This document shows, piece after piece, positions 43,072 to 53,213 of a stretch of 64,000 nucleotides of DNA. The notes under the pieces are model-generated. The model saw only the letters and a list, made by a program, of their open reading frames with translations, ran no database searches and was not told where the DNA came from. The stretch is from assembly GCF_000741205.1 (NCBI RefSeq), contig NZ_JGYW01000005.1:248001-312000 (forward strand), read 5' to 3'. Origin of the DNA: Bifidobacterium gallicum DSM 20093 = LMG 11596 (GTDB lineage: Bacteria > Actinomycetota > Actinomycetes > Actinomycetales > Bifidobacteriaceae). How positions within the stretch are numbered: position 1 is the first letter of the stretch; each line of letters opens with the position of its first letter. The position numbers and the translations under genes were made by a program.

Positions 43072-43929
43072 TCATGCGGTGTGCCCATCCCCTGCGCGCC
43101 CCTCCCTTGAACAGCGCGCATAGAGCAAATATTCGGCATTGCCATGCATGCCTTCAATCGGCGAATCCGCAGTGGCCACCACCTGCAACCCGTGTTCTTG
43201 TGCACATGCGGCAACACGGTCCAACGCTTCCTGACGCAACACCTCATCGGTGACAATGCCATGACGGTCCAAACCGCCACGGCCGACTTCAAACTGCGGT
43301 TTGACGAGTACCACCACAGGCGCGCCGGCAGCGGCGATGCGCGCAATCACAGGAATAACATAGGTCAATGAAATAAACGAGACATCGGAAACGATCATTT
43401 CCGGGCGGAACGGCAAATCCTCAACCGTAACGTCACGCACATTCGTGCCGCTCATCTCGATGACACGCGGATCGGACGCGATACGCGGCGCCAACTGGCC
43501 GTGCCCCACGTCCAATGCGATGACCTGCCGCGCTCCCCTGCGCAACAATACCTCGGTAAAACCGCCCGTGGACGCGCCAATATCAAGACAACACAAACCA
43601 GCAGGCTCCGGCAGCGCAGGATCGCAAGAGCTGAACACGTCGAACGCGCCCACGAGTTTGAGCGCGCCACGCGACACATAATCATCGCCCTTGTCCACGC
43701 GAATATCAGCCGCGCCGTCCACTTTCGACGACGATTTTGACACGCACTTGCCGTCAACAAACACGCGCCCCTCATCAATCAGCCGTTGCGCACGCGAACG
43801 CGACTGCACAAGCCCACGCCGCACCAGCGCCTGGTCCAGACGAAGCTGGTGGCCTGATCCTTGCGAGGCACGGCCACCAGCCTGCCCGGAACCAATGTCG
43901 GCAGGCTGGCGGCCAACGCCCATGCTCAT
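43072..43929 (-). CDS. tlyA: TlyA-family rRNA methyltransferase
   Basis: A 285-residue protein. The N-terminal S4 RNA-binding domain (about 29-90) contains RLDQALVRRGLVQSRSRAQRLIDEGRVFVDG. The methyltransferase domain starts with the SAM motif CLDIGASTGGFTEVLLRRGA. In mycobacteria TlyA 2'-O-methylates 16S and 23S rRNA, and its loss gives capreomycin resistance. About 25 Gly/Gln-rich residues precede the S4 domain. Its start overlaps the stop of the HAD gene upstream by four bases. Confidence 0.93.
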   Translation of the reverse strand: MSMGVGRQPADIGSGQAGGRASQGSGHQLRLDQALVRRGLVQSRSRAQRLIDEGRVFVDGKCVSKSSSKVDGAADIRVDKGDDYVSRGALKLVGAFDVFSSCDPALPEPAGLCCLDIGASTGGFTEVLLRRGARQVIALDVGHGQLAPRIASDPRVIEMSGTNVRDVTVEDLPFRPEMIVSDVSFISLTYVIPVIARIAAAGAPVVVLVKPQFEVGRGGLDRHGIVTDEVLRQEALDRVAACAQEHGLQVVATADSPIEGMHGNAEYLLYARCSREGRAGDGHTA

Positions 43930-44957
43930 GCGTCGAACTCCATATCGGGCAACGTCAACGCCTGCACATCCAAACCATGATCAGCAGCCTGCCAAGCCAC
44001 CATGCAAGCCGCACGCAACGCGTCAACGCTCGACAGTGACGACACATGCAGCGCGCCATCAGAGATCCACGCGCGTTCCTCACGGCAGGTGAACGAACCG
44101 TCAGGCTGCGCCTGCACAGCGGGAGCCGGCTCGTTCAACCCGCGCAAATCCAACGACACATACGTTGGACGCAAATACGCAGGCGCCGTGAGCAACTGCC
44201 GATGGTCGGTCACGCCAGTCAACACGCACAGCGAATCATATCCGCCACGGTTACCGGCCTCAATATCGGTGTCAAGACGGTCGCCAATGGCCAACGAATC
44301 AGCCACCGACACCATGGCCTCACCATCATGGGCAGCCAACTCGCGCGCCTCATCATACATGGCCGATTCCGGCTTGCCAGCCGAGCCCAGCGGCTCGACG
44401 TGCGTGGCATTGATCACAGCCTGAATCATCGACCCGCATCCCGGAGCAATACCAGCCTCACGCGGAATCGTCAAATCACGGTTCGTCACGTAATAGGCCG
44501 CACCCTGCTCCACAGCGAACGAAATCTGCGCCATCATCGACCATGTCATGTCAGGGAACCAACCCTGGATCGCCGCGACAGGATGGGCATCAGCCGAATC
44601 CACGACCTCAAGTCCCATACGCGCGACTTCCTGGCGCAAATGTTCGGCACCAAGCACGAACACACGCGAACCGGCCGGCACATGCTTGGCCACCATGCGG
44701 GCCGCAACCACGGAAGACGTGATCACCTGCCAAGGTTCTACGTCAAGGCCGAACCCCTTGAGCTGCTCAGCCACGGTGGCTTGCATGCGCGAGGAGTTGT
44801 TCGTCGTGTATTCAATCGTCATGCCGCGCGATTGCGCGTCGCGGATGCCGTCTGCCGCGTACTCGATCGGATCGGCGCCACGGTAGACGACACCATCGAG
44901 ATCAAGCAGCGCCAGACGATAGCATGTACTCAGCGGCTGGTTCGTTGATTTGAGCAC
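43926..44957 (-). CDS. HAD IIA-family phosphatase (NagD-like)
   Basis: A 343-residue protein. Motif I is ALLDLDGVVYRGADPI (about 16-31); the large cap with TTNNSSRMQATV and the C-terminal SLAIGDRLDTDIEAGNRGG match the NagD/pNPPase subfamily, which removes phosphate from small metabolites. The C-terminal 80 residues form an additional domain not typical of NagD and of unknown role. It is encoded between the TPR gene and tlyA, coupled to the latter. Confidence 0.86.
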   Translation of the reverse strand: MLKSTNQPLSTCYRLALLDLDGVVYRGADPIEYAADGIRDAQSRGMTIEYTTNNSSRMQATVAEQLKGFGLDVEPWQVITSSVVAARMVAKHVPAGSRVFVLGAEHLRQEVARMGLEVVDSADAHPVAAIQGWFPDMTWSMMAQISFAVEQGAAYYVTNRDLTIPREAGIAPGCGSMIQAVINATHVEPLGSAGKPESAMYDEARELAAHDGEAMVSVADSLAIGDRLDTDIEAGNRGGYDSLCVLTGVTDHRQLLTAPAYLRPTYVSLDLRGLNEPAPAVQAQPDGSFTCREERAWISDGALHVSSLSSVDALRAACMVAWQAADHGLDVQALTLPDMEFDA

Positions 44958-44966
44958 GGCTGCGCA

Positions 44967-46637
44967 TCACTCCATTTCGCTCTTGATCTGTTCCTCCACG
45001 TCACCGACGCGCGTCAGATCGTCATCAACATCGTCAAGATCGGGATCGCCCATCGTGCCGTCTTCATCAGCTTCTTCGTTGCGTTCCATTTCCAACGCCG
45101 GTTCGACGTCGAGTTCAGCGCCAGCACGCTGTTCCTCTTCATCGTCACGCGTTTCGTCATCCATGTTCACACCCGAATCAGCGCCGTCATACGGTGCGTA
45201 TTGGGCATCGTCGAGCGTCACGCCAAGCTTGGCTTGCAGATCTTCAGGCAGGTCTTCCACATCGTAGTCGACGACGTAATCGTCGCTGTTCTCGTCAAGT
45301 TCCACGTCAGCATACCTTTCCTCAAAACGGTCGATAACCTCGTCCAACGCCACGGCTTCATCGCTGCGTCCGGACTCGTCGAGGAAGTACTGTTCCGCTT
45401 GCAACGCACGCATGCGGTACTCTCCCGGCAGACCCTTGGAATGCGCCAGTTTGGCCACAATTTCAATGGCTTGGTTCCACATCTCCAAATCCGCCAACGC
45501 ACCGGCATAAACGAGGAACATTTCGACTTTCGCCTCGCCTGTCAGCTGCTTGGCTTCATCAGAGGTGGCCACTTCAATGGCCTTCTTCGGCTCGCCCAGA
45601 CCGCGTTCACAGTCGGCAATGAACGGTAGGTAATCAAGATACCCGTTCATCCTCTTTGCCGTCTTGAATTCGCGCAACGCGAGTTTGTAATCACCCTGAC
45701 GGTAGGCCACGAACGCCAACACTTCACGAGCGAAATCCACGCGGGAGGCTTGCTTGGCCACCCACTTGGCATGGTCGAGTGCCCCTTGCGGATCGGATTC
45801 TTCAAGCGTGTACGCCGCGAGAATGTGCAGGCCGATGTTGTCGGCGTGTTCTTTTGACAGGCCGCGCAAACGGTCACGCTCTTCACGCGAGAGCATCGAC
45901 CACTCGAGTCCCTTCGGCATCTTCGGTTCGCCTGGGCGGCGTGCCGTGTATGGGTTCTGCGACGGGAAGCTTACGGTACCGTCCGAATTGCGGCGCGACT
46001 TGGACATGTAGTCCTGGCGCTTTTGTTCACGATACTGCGCTTTTTCTTCCGCACTGAACTCACGGCGCTCATCATGGCGGCCATGGTCCTGTGCGTAACG
46101 CTTGTTTCCCGTACGCGGTTTGCTGCGGTCAAAGTTGCGTTCACCACTACCGCCACGCTGGCCACGATGATCATTATTGCCGTGGCGGCGATCATCGCGT
46201 TCAAACCTGCGGTTGCCGCCTTCGTCGCTATGATGCATGCGACGATCATCGCTGTCGCGACGCTCAAAACGGCGCTGGTCACGGCGCTCGAAACCGCCAT
46301 TGCCATGGCCATTGCCGCCACGGCCACCATGGCCATTGTTGGAACGGAACGAACCGTTACCGCCACGATTGTCCGAGCGGAACGGACGGCCTTCCTCTTC
46401 ATTGGCGTCGTCACGGCGCTCATGACGCTGGCCATTGCCCTTGCGGAACGGACGGTTTCCGGAATGACCGTTGCCACCACGGCTGTTGAACCCGCCCCGG
46501 CCACCAGAGCGGAACCCGCCATGTCCGTTGCCGCGGCCAGCGTTGCCACGTCCTTTGCCGTTGCCACCTGAACGATGATTGTTGTTGCCATATGAGCGGC
46601 CATTGCCGTTACCGCGTGAACCGCGCTGCTCTGCCAT
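44967..46637 (-). CDS. Protein with RGG-like disordered N-terminus and TPR-like helical repeats
   Basis: A 556-residue three-part protein. Residues 1-195 are Gly/Arg/Asn/His-rich with many RGG, RGN and GNG tripeptides, an RNA-binding type of low-complexity sequence. Residues about 200-470 form helix pairs of the TPR type (LHILAAYTLEESDPQGALDHAKWVAKQ, VLAFVAYRQGDYKLALREFKTA, VYAGALADLEMWNQAIEIV). Residues 480-556 are strongly acidic. Long low-complexity runs explain the abundant shadow frames here. It lies between tyrS and the HAD/tlyA genes. Related bifidobacterial proteins are annotated only as TPR proteins; its RNA partner is unknown. Confidence 0.75.
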   Translation of the reverse strand: MAEQRGSRGNGNGRSYGNNNHRSGGNGKGRGNAGRGNGHGGFRSGGRGGFNSRGGNGHSGNRPFRKGNGQRHERRDDANEEEGRPFRSDNRGGNGSFRSNNGHGGRGGNGHGNGGFERRDQRRFERRDSDDRRMHHSDEGGNRRFERDDRRHGNNDHRGQRGGSGERNFDRSKPRTGNKRYAQDHGRHDERREFSAEEKAQYREQKRQDYMSKSRRNSDGTVSFPSQNPYTARRPGEPKMPKGLEWSMLSREERDRLRGLSKEHADNIGLHILAAYTLEESDPQGALDHAKWVAKQASRVDFAREVLAFVAYRQGDYKLALREFKTAKRMNGYLDYLPFIADCERGLGEPKKAIEVATSDEAKQLTGEAKVEMFLVYAGALADLEMWNQAIEIVAKLAHSKGLPGEYRMRALQAEQYFLDESGRSDEAVALDEVIDRFEERYADVELDENSDDYVVDYDVEDLPEDLQAKLGVTLDDAQYAPYDGADSGVNMDDETRDDEEEQRAGAELDVEPALEMERNEEADEDGTMGDPDLDDVDDDLTRVGDVEEQIKSEME

Positions 46638-46854
46638 GGGTGTTTCTTGATCCTTTATCTCGTGCGGGCCAATCCCCGCGCAACCACACTACGGAATTCG
46701 GGCAACCCTGACGAATTGCCCGAATTACCACAAACTCAAGTCAATATGCGCTCACCAGCAGTGCCGTACTGGTGCCGTGAATTCCAGTATGACACCGCAA
46801 CCCTACAGATTGCGGTGCGTTGTGCCGGCCGGTGAAGCGTGTTTTTAGCGTCGT
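46638..46854. other. tyrS downstream spacer with hairpin
   Basis: AATTCGGGCAA (46695-46705) pairs perfectly with TTGCCCGAATT (46716-46726), loop 10. There is no T-run. It is about 130 bases past the tyrS stop and may end tyrS transcripts. No gene is seen in the spacer. Confidence 0.45.
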
Positions 46855-48177
46855 TCAGTGACGTTCCACCGCGCCGACGGCCTTCTTGCCGCGACGGATT
46901 AATGCGAAACGGCCATGCAGGAAGTCCTCGCCGTTCAGTGTGGCTTCCTCATCTTCCACGCGCACGTTGTTCAGATACAGGCCGCCGCTGCGAATCGTTT
47001 TGCGCGCTTCCGACATCGACTTGACCAGTCCCGCCTTGACGGCCGCTTCGATGATGCGGTCACCCTCGGCTACAGGAGCGAAGGCTTTGGTGCCGTCTTC
47101 CATATCGATCTTGACGCCTTCAAGTGCGGCTTCCAACGTCTGCTCATCGATGCTCGTCACATCGCCACCACGGCCAAACAGTGCCGTCGAAGCCTCGATG
47201 GCATGTTTGGTCGCTTCGTCGCCGTGCACGAGGCTCGTCACTTCCCACGCCAGCACGCGCTGTGCCTCGCGAGCCCCAGGATTCGTCTCGGATTCGTTGA
47301 CCAGACGCTCAATCTCATCCTTGGGCAGGAACGTGAACGCCTTCAGCAGACTTTCCATCTCCGCGTCGGGACGGTTGAACCAGAACTGGTAGAACTTGTA
47401 GACGCTCAGCATGTCGGCATCAAGCCAGATGGCGTTGCCTTCGGACTTGCCGAACTTTTTACCTTGCGCATCGGTGATAATTGGTGTGGTCATCACATTG
47501 ACGTCAACGCCACGCACCTTATGAATCAGGTCGAGACCGCTCGTCAGATTGCCCCACTGGTCGGAGCCACCCGTTTCGAGTGTGCAATCGTATTCGTCGT
47601 ACAGATGCAAGTAATCATTGCCTTGCAACACCTGGTAGCTGAACTCGGTGAAGCTGATGCCATCTTCGGAATCCAAACGGCGCGCCACCGTGTCCTTGGC
47701 CAACATCGTGCCCAAACGGAAGTTCTTGCCAACATCACGCAAAAAGTCAATGACGTTCATGTTGGCCGTCCAATCGTAGTTGGACACGAACCGTGTGGCA
47801 TTGGGACCATCCACCACGAGGATGCCGCCAATCTGGCGCTTCAACCGTTCAGCCCATTGCGCCACAATCGACTTGGCATTGAGCGTGCGCTCCCCCGATT
47901 GACGCGGATCGCCAATCAGACCCGTGGCGCCGCCGACGAGCGCGATAGGATGATGGCCGGCTTCCTGCAGATGACGCATCAGGATCAGCTGGACCAGGTT
48001 GCCAATGTGCAATGATGCGGCCGTAGGGTCAAAACCGCAATAATAAGTGATGGGTTCCCCGTTCAACGCTGCGGCGAGTCGGTCACGGTCCGTGGACTGA
48101 TTGACCAACCCTCGCCATTCCAGTTCATCAAGCACCGAATCGAATCCGGCTTGTTTGAAATCAATGACGTGAGCCAT
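46855..48177 (-). CDS. tyrS: Tyrosyl-tRNA synthetase
   Basis: A 440-residue class I synthetase charging tRNA-Tyr. The HIGH-type motif is [11 protein letters not shown] (about 54-64), the KMSKS-type loop [11 protein letters not shown] near 245, and [14 protein letters not shown] in between binds tyrosine. The C-terminal S4-like domain ([22 protein letters not shown]) follows. Length normal. The 160 bases upstream show no T-box antiterminator. Confidence 0.97.
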   Translation of the reverse strand: MAHVIDFKQAGFDSVLDELEWRGLVNQSTDRDRLAAALNGEPITYYCGFDPTAASLHIGNLVQLILMRHLQEAGHHPIALVGGATGLIGDPRQSGERTLNAKSIVAQWAERLKRQIGGILVVDGPNATRFVSNYDWTANMNVIDFLRDVGKNFRLGTMLAKDTVARRLDSEDGISFTEFSYQVLQGNDYLHLYDEYDCTLETGGSDQWGNLTSGLDLIHKVRGVDVNVMTTPIITDAQGKKFGKSEGNAIWLDADMLSVYKFYQFWFNRPDAEMESLLKAFTFLPKDEIERLVNESETNPGAREAQRVLAWEVTSLVHGDEATKHAIEASTALFGRGGDVTSIDEQTLEAALEGVKIDMEDGTKAFAPVAEGDRIIEAAVKAGLVKSMSEARKTIRSGGLYLNNVRVEDEEATLNGEDFLHGRFALIRRGKKAVGAVERH

Positions 48178-48338
48178 GCAGGGCCACCCCTTTTCAGGTA
48201 TATAAATCGTTATGTTGCTTGCAACAGCGCCGGTGGTATGATCCAGCGCCGCAGGCCGATATGCGACACATCTTCAATGCTTCCCTATCGGCGGCATCAT
48301 GTGGCTTCATGTGAGTCCACACAACGTGTTTCATCCTC

Positions 48339-48833
48339 TCAAACGCGCTTGACAGGGCGGCTTGTGCGATAGCATACGGTCTCCACGGTGGCGCTGATTT
48401 TGTCGGCGAGTGTGACCAGCCAGCCTTCCCAATGTTTGGGTGGAATCGGCGTCAACGGAAACATGTGGCGATGAATACTGTTGCGTTCCACCACGTTGAG
48501 GTTGAAATCACGATGCCCGTTGAGCATGGCTGTGCGCCCATGCCGGAACCCGTGCCAGCGATGCGAACCATCATCATGATGATGCCAGTCATAGAGAAAA
48601 TAGTCATGCAACAATGCGGCGCGCACGAGTGAACTCAAATCCACGCGATACCACAAATGCAGACGATCAGCCATTTTGACAGCTAGGCACGCCACTTTGA
48701 ACGAATGCTCGTAGGTGCTGACCAGACCATGTTGCATGGCAGCTTTGGAAATCTCCATATTCTCGTGCGCAAGAATGTCCGCGCCATAATGGCGCACGAT
48801 GCGTTCAATCTGCTGATTGCTCAGATATGCCAT
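48339..48833 (-). CDS. HD-domain phosphohydrolase
   Basis: A 164-residue protein starting MAYLSNQQIERIV at 48833, with GGGGCG some bases before. HD-superfamily metal ligands are visible: H in TYEHSFKVACLAVKMA and HD in AALLHDYFLYDWHH, then HRWHGFRHG and SIHRHMFP. Such enzymes hydrolyse nucleotides or cyclic nucleotides. Substrate unknown. It lies between tyrS and the arginine cluster. Confidence 0.78.
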   Translation of the reverse strand: MAYLSNQQIERIVRHYGADILAHENMEISKAAMQHGLVSTYEHSFKVACLAVKMADRLHLWYRVDLSSLVRAALLHDYFLYDWHHHDDGSHRWHGFRHGRTAMLNGHRDFNLNVVERNSIHRHMFPLTPIPPKHWEGWLVTLADKISATVETVCYRTSRPVKRV

Positions 48834-48910
48834 ACACGCGCCCCATTTCTTGCATACGCCGACCATGCGCTTGATGCGGTTGCGAAGCCCAGTGTAGTAC
48901 AGCCAACAAG

Positions 48911-48944
48911 CAGGACCCGCACCATTTCGCGGGTGCGGGTCCTG
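48911..48944 (-). terminator. Terminator after argH
   Basis: A 13-bp perfect stem (CAGGACCCGCACC and its complement) with an 8-base loop between the argH stop and the HD gene. It is GC-rich and lacks a T-run. Confidence 0.7.
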
Positions 48945-48975
48945 ACATCATCAATCAGCGCAAAGAGTGGCTTGG

Positions 48976-50457
48976 TTACGCTTTGGGCGCATGGAATGCG
49001 GGACCGCTGCACTGGGAGTGTGCAAAGCCGCGCAGCTGCTCCGTATCCACGTGGGCTTGACCGATTTGTTCGCGCACGCGCAACGGCGAGGTTCCGCCCT
49101 TGCCATTGCGGGCAGCCACCGATCCGGCCGTGGACAGCACATCACGCACCTGCACGGCGATATCCGCGGGCAGGAAGTCGGCGAACACGCCAATGTAATC
49201 GTCATCGGTCAAATCCCACAGCTCCTGGCCGCGACCTTCGGCGATCTTGACGCAAGCGCCCGAAAGCTCATGGGCGTGGCGGAACGGCACACCGTTGCGC
49301 ACTAGCCATTCGGCAATATCGGTGGCCAAAGCGAAGCCGGTAGGCGCTTGTTCTTCCAGGCGTTCATGGTCGAACTGCATCGTGCGCACCATGCCGGTGA
49401 ACGCAGGCAGCACAACTTCGAGCGTGTCGACCTGGTCGAACACGGCTTCCTTGTCTTCCTGCAAATCACGCGCATAAGCGGTAGGCAATCCCTTGAGTGT
49501 GGCCATCAGGCCAGTCAGATCACCAATCAGACGCCCAGCCTTGCCGCGCGCAAGTTCGGCAATGTCTGGATTTTTCTTCTGCGGCATGATTGACGAACCC
49601 GTCGAATAGGAATCATGCAGCGTGACGAACGCAAACTCCTGCGTGTTCCAGATGATGATTTCCTCGCTCAAGCGCGACAGGTCCACACCAATCATCGCGT
49701 TGATGAACGCGAATTCGGCTACCAAGTCACGGGCGGCTGTGCCGTCGATTGAATTCGACGTGACGGTGGAGAAGCCCAATTCACGCGCGACCATTGTCGG
49801 ATCAAGGCCCAGCGTGTTGCCGGCCAAGGCGCCCGAACCATATGGGCTGGCATCACAACGCGCATCCCAGTCACGCAACCGCGACACATCGCGCAGCAGC
49901 GGCCACACATGGGCCATCAGCTGGTGGGCCAGAAGCACAGGCTGCGCATGCTGCATATGCGTACGGCCCGGCATCACGGTCTTGCCTGCGGCATTGGCCT
50001 GGGCCATGAGCGCGTCACACAAGTCCAGCACGTCGGATGCGATAACGCGCGCTTTGCGGCGCATCCACATGCGGATCAATGTGGCAATCTGGTCGTTACG
50101 CGAGCGTCCCGCACGCAGTTTGCCGCCCAGTTCGTCGCCCGTAATGGCCAACAAGCCGCGTTCCAATGCCGTGGCTTCGTCTTCATCGTCTTCAATCGGA
50201 GCGAACTCGCCGGAATCCACTTGGCGTTGCAGTTCGTCGAGTGCTGCTTCCATGCGAGCCAATTCATCCTGGGTCAGCAGGCCGGCATGGCCCAAAGCGC
50301 GCGCATGTGCACGGGAGCCCGCAATATCGTCATCAGCTAGACGCCAGTCAAACTGTGTTGACTTGCTCAGACGCGCCAATTCAGGCGAAGGCCCCGAAGA
50401 GAACCGTCCTCCCCACAGTGCCAGATGCTCCTCTTGCTGTTCGTTCTGTTCGGCCAT
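48976..50457 (-). CDS. argH: Argininosuccinate lyase
   Basis: A 493-residue enzyme splitting argininosuccinate into arginine and fumarate, last step of arginine synthesis. The family signature [16 protein letters not shown] (about 285) holds the catalytic serine; [16 protein letters not shown] and [21 protein letters not shown] are also diagnostic. It starts [22 protein letters not shown]. An AT-rich spacer of about 600 bases separates it from argG, so it may have its own promoter. Confidence 0.97.
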   Translation of the reverse strand: MAEQNEQQEEHLALWGGRFSSGPSPELARLSKSTQFDWRLADDDIAGSRAHARALGHAGLLTQDELARMEAALDELQRQVDSGEFAPIEDDEDEATALERGLLAITGDELGGKLRAGRSRNDQIATLIRMWMRRKARVIASDVLDLCDALMAQANAAGKTVMPGRTHMQHAQPVLLAHQLMAHVWPLLRDVSRLRDWDARCDASPYGSGALAGNTLGLDPTMVARELGFSTVTSNSIDGTAARDLVAEFAFINAMIGVDLSRLSEEIIIWNTQEFAFVTLHDSYSTGSSIMPQKKNPDIAELARGKAGRLIGDLTGLMATLKGLPTAYARDLQEDKEAVFDQVDTLEVVLPAFTGMVRTMQFDHERLEEQAPTGFALATDIAEWLVRNGVPFRHAHELSGACVKIAEGRGQELWDLTDDDYIGVFADFLPADIAVQVRDVLSTAGSVAARNGKGGTSPLRVREQIGQAHVDTEQLRGFAHSQCSGPAFHAPKA

Positions 50458-50820
50458 TACGCCGCTCCTCCTTCATGTCCACCATGCCAAACCGATGGTC
50501 TTTAGTAAGCCTAACAGCCCACCACGCTTTCACCCCACATAACCCACATGCTGAATAGGGTCGCATACTTGCTTGCTCACAAGAACATCATTGTTAGCTC
50601 GTCAACAACTTGTCACAAATAACTTTCCCCACAATTATCGCATTGAAACAATACATATCCCCCATAGTAATTATGCATACCGCTTCCCCAGTCAACATGA
50701 AGCCAAAACAGCCGGTATCAAATACATGAATTATAACAAATACCTCCATAATGCGACCAACATCATTCTATATTCACAATTCAATCTTTACTATGTATTT
50801 ATAATCTAAAGAGAAGGGCA

Positions 50821-50889
50821 ATGAAGCAATCAACAGATGTTTTACTCATACTGACAATTGAATCAACATTGATTCTCCTGACGTGTTGA
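50821..50889 (+). CDS. Possible tiny hydrophobic peptide, 22 residues
   Basis: An ATG at 50821 preceded by AGAAGGG two bases upstream opens 22 codons, mainly Leu/Ile/Thr, ending in Cys before TGA. This could encode a small hydrophobic peptide, but in AT-rich DNA such frames arise by chance. Spacing to the putative site is short. No family recognised. Confidence 0.2.
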   Translation: MKQSTDVLLILTIESTLILLTC

Positions 50890-50983
50890 CATGCTTTGCC
50901 GCCAACAATTTCGATATCCTCGCCCAAACCACCACCCCTTGCAAACCGTTGGGGTGACTGCCCACATAATACAGCAGATACGA

Positions 50984-51026
50984 ATCAGGGGAAGCAATCG
51001 AACGAAACCGGATTGCTTCCCCTGAT
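50984..51026 (-). terminator. Hairpin after argG
   Basis: A perfect 16-bp stem (50984-50999, 51011-51026; left arm ATCAGGGGAAGCAATC) with an 11-base loop, 30 bases past the argG stop. There is no T-run; it is a plausible I-shaped actinobacterial terminator. Confidence 0.65.
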
Positions 51027-51055
51027 CGTTATTGATGTTCAGACAATCGCCAGGA

Positions 51056-52306
51056 TCACTCGACCGTGTTGTCTGGAACTTCGATGCCGTTGCCGAACTT
51101 GACGTCGCGGGCGGCGGCAACCTTGCTGGGCAGGCCGTAGATCTCGATGAAACCGTTCGAGGCGTTCTGATCGAACGCATCACCCGAATCGTAGGTGGCC
51201 AGATTATAGTCGTAGAGCGAGGAATCCGAACGACGACCCACCACAACAGCACGGCCACCGTGCAGGATCATGCGGATTTCACCCGACACATACTGTTGCG
51301 TATCGTTGATGAACGCATTGAGCGACTTGACAGCCGGCGAGAACCACTGCGCATCGTAGACGAGTTCGGCCCAACGCTTGTCGATGTCACGCTTGATGCG
51401 GTGCTGCTCACGTTCGAGGCAGCAGTTCTCGAGTTCCTTATGCGCCGTAATCAACGCGATGGCACCTGGCGCTTCATAGAGTTCGCGTGACTTGATGCCG
51501 ACGAGACGGTCCTCGATCAGGTCCACACGGCCGATGCCCTGGGCGCCGGCGCGACGGTTCATTTCCTCGATGGCCTGCAACGGCGTCACGTCACGGCCGT
51601 CAATCTTGACGGGCACACCTTGCTTGAACTCGATGATGACTTCATCTTCAACAGGCGGGAAATCGGGATCGTCGGTGTAGGAATAGCAATCCTTGGTCGG
51701 CGCGTTCCACGGATCCTCAAGGAAGCCTGTCTCAATGGCACGGCCCCACACGTTTTGGTCAATGGAGAACGGCGACTTCTCGGTCTGCACAATCGGCAAC
51801 TCATGCTCGTTGGCGTAAGCGATTTCCACGTCCCGCGTCAGCGACAGGTCACGGATCGGGCTGATCGCCTTGAGTTCAGGGTCGATCGACTGGATCGACA
51901 CCTCGAAACGCACCTGGTCATTACCCTTGCCTGTACAGCCGTGAGCAATCGTGTCGGCACCGAACTGGTGTGCGGCGCGCACCAGATGCTTCGTGATCAG
52001 TGGACGCGAAATGGCGGACACGAGCGGATACACGTCCTCATACATGGCATTGGCCTTGAGGGCCATCATGCAGTATTCCTCGGCGAACTCGTCGCGGGCG
52101 TCCACAATGTACGATTCGACAGCGCCGCAAGCCAGTGCGCGCTCCTTGATTGTCTCCAGGCTTTCACCGCCCTGCCCGACGTCGAGCGAGACGGCCACAA
52201 CGTCCTTGCCCGTGCGGTCCTTGAGATACGGAATGGCCACGGACGTGTCAAGACCGCCCGAATAGGCCAATACAATGCGATTCTTGTCTTGTGCAGTATC
52301 GCTCAT
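51056..52306 (-). CDS. argG: Argininosuccinate synthase
   Basis: A 416-residue enzyme joining citrulline and aspartate. The ATG at 52306 ([10 protein letters not shown]) has AGAAAGGG six bases ahead; the upstream open frame is not supported. The ATP motif AYSGGLDTS is at 13-21, [14 protein letters not shown] near 120. The gene follows argR by about 200 bases, where a 14-bp palindrome resembling an ArgR box sits 48-61 bases before the start. Confidence 0.97.
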   Translation of the reverse strand: MSDTAQDKNRIVLAYSGGLDTSVAIPYLKDRTGKDVVAVSLDVGQGGESLETIKERALACGAVESYIVDARDEFAEEYCMMALKANAMYEDVYPLVSAISRPLITKHLVRAAHQFGADTIAHGCTGKGNDQVRFEVSIQSIDPELKAISPIRDLSLTRDVEIAYANEHELPIVQTEKSPFSIDQNVWGRAIETGFLEDPWNAPTKDCYSYTDDPDFPPVEDEVIIEFKQGVPVKIDGRDVTPLQAIEEMNRRAGAQGIGRVDLIEDRLVGIKSRELYEAPGAIALITAHKELENCCLEREQHRIKRDIDKRWAELVYDAQWFSPAVKSLNAFINDTQQYVSGEIRMILHGGRAVVVGRRSDSSLYDYNLATYDSGDAFDQNASNGFIEIYGLPSKVAAARDVKFGNGIEVPDNTVE

Positions 52307-52353
52307 GGGAAACCCTTTCTCCACTACAGTTGATGTCATTATATACAAACAAC

Positions 52354-52367
52354 TGCATAATTATGCA
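52354..52367. promoter_or_regulatory. Putative ArgR operator upstream of argG
   Basis: TGCATAATTATGCA, a perfect 14-bp palindrome 48-61 bases upstream of the argG ATG. Its TGCAT...ATGCA form matches the two boxes ahead of argC and the known actinobacterial ARG-box style. Confidence 0.7.
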
Positions 52368-52507
52368 TTACATAAAGCTATGCGCTCACAGTGTGGACGT
52401 TACATCCACACATTGGTGCGTTTCGCTCTCATATGACCCTGCTTGCATGGCTGCCATGCGTTACCCGGCGTCGCAGCCACACCCGGCCCAGCCATATCCG
52501 GGACGCA

Positions 52508-53152
52508 TCATGTCAGGCTCAGCAACCATTGCGCAATCGATTGCGCGCTGGCGGCATCCGTGCAAATCAGCAGAATCGTGTCATCACCGGCAATCGTGCC
52601 CAGCACGTCGTCAGACGAGTTGCGGTCAATGATGCTGCCCACATATTGTGCCGCTCCAGAATTCGTATGCACGACCACCTGATTGAACGCACGAGCCACC
52701 GAAGTCACCAGTCCCACAAGCACTTTGGCCATTTGCGCTTTGGCGCGGGCGTCATCATAGCCGTTCGGCATCGTCACATCGAAACCTGTCTCATTGATTG
52801 CATACGCCGTGGAACCATCGGGCATGCGCATTTTGACAGCGTTCATCTCGTCCAGGTCACGGCTCAGCGTGGCCTGGGTCACTTCGAATCCGTCAGCACG
52901 CAACAACTGCGCCAATTGGGCTTGTGACGTGACCACATGCGTGGTTAGCGCATGTTCAATGGCGCTCAACCGTGCCGTACGCGTGACGGGACGCCCCGAA
53001 GCTGTGGTCACATCGGGTTTGACTGGTGCAGGGCTTGCCTGCGCGTCTTGCGCATCAGACGTCGAGGCTTGTGCGCTCGGCATCTGCGAGCTCACATCCG
53101 GTGTTTCCTGCGATGATTCTGTTTCCTGTGATGATTCATGGACGGATGCCAT
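52508..53152 (-). CDS. argR: Arginine repressor with an extended N-terminus
   Basis: A 214-residue ArgR. The winged helix DNA-binding domain (about 60-120) contains [32 protein letters not shown], and the C-terminal hexamerisation and arginine-binding domain ends [21 protein letters not shown] with the [10 protein letters not shown] motif. The first 55 residues are a Ser/Gln/Ala-rich extension beyond the usual 150-170-residue size. ArgR with arginine binds ARG boxes and represses the operon. It is between argF and argG; the boxes at 52354 and 58867 are its likely targets. Confidence 0.95.
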   Translation of the reverse strand: MASVHESSQETESSQETPDVSSQMPSAQASTSDAQDAQASPAPVKPDVTTASGRPVTRTARLSAIEHALTTHVVTSQAQLAQLLRADGFEVTQATLSRDLDEMNAVKMRMPDGSTAYAINETGFDVTMPNGYDDARAKAQMAKVLVGLVTSVARAFNQVVVHTNSGAAQYVGSIIDRNSSDDVLGTIAGDDTILLICTDAASAQSIAQWLLSLT

Positions 53153-53213
53153 CCGCGCCCCTTTCCATCAGGTGGCGTGGCGCCCCTTACAGGCTGCCAC
53201 GCATTGCCACACG

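Larger units (their letters stand above)
50458..51055. other. AT-rich gap between argH and argG
   Basis: About 600 bases without a convincing gene; 50560-50880 is markedly AT-rich. The gap contains the argH promoter region, a 22-codon plus-strand frame (50821-50889), and a 16-bp hairpin (50984-51026). Confidence 0.6.

Noticed and set aside
44967-46637. Plus-strand frames over the Gly/Arg-rich region (for example 46023-46571)
   Set aside because: They are shadows of the low-complexity minus-strand gene and read as Ala/Thr/Val runs.
48178-48338. T-box leader upstream of tyrS
   Set aside because: No antiterminator-like core or specifier-loop structure was visible; the same was true for leuS.
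50573-50809. A 78-codon frame between argH and argG
   Set aside because: It needs a TTG start, has no site and reads as random AT-rich sequence.
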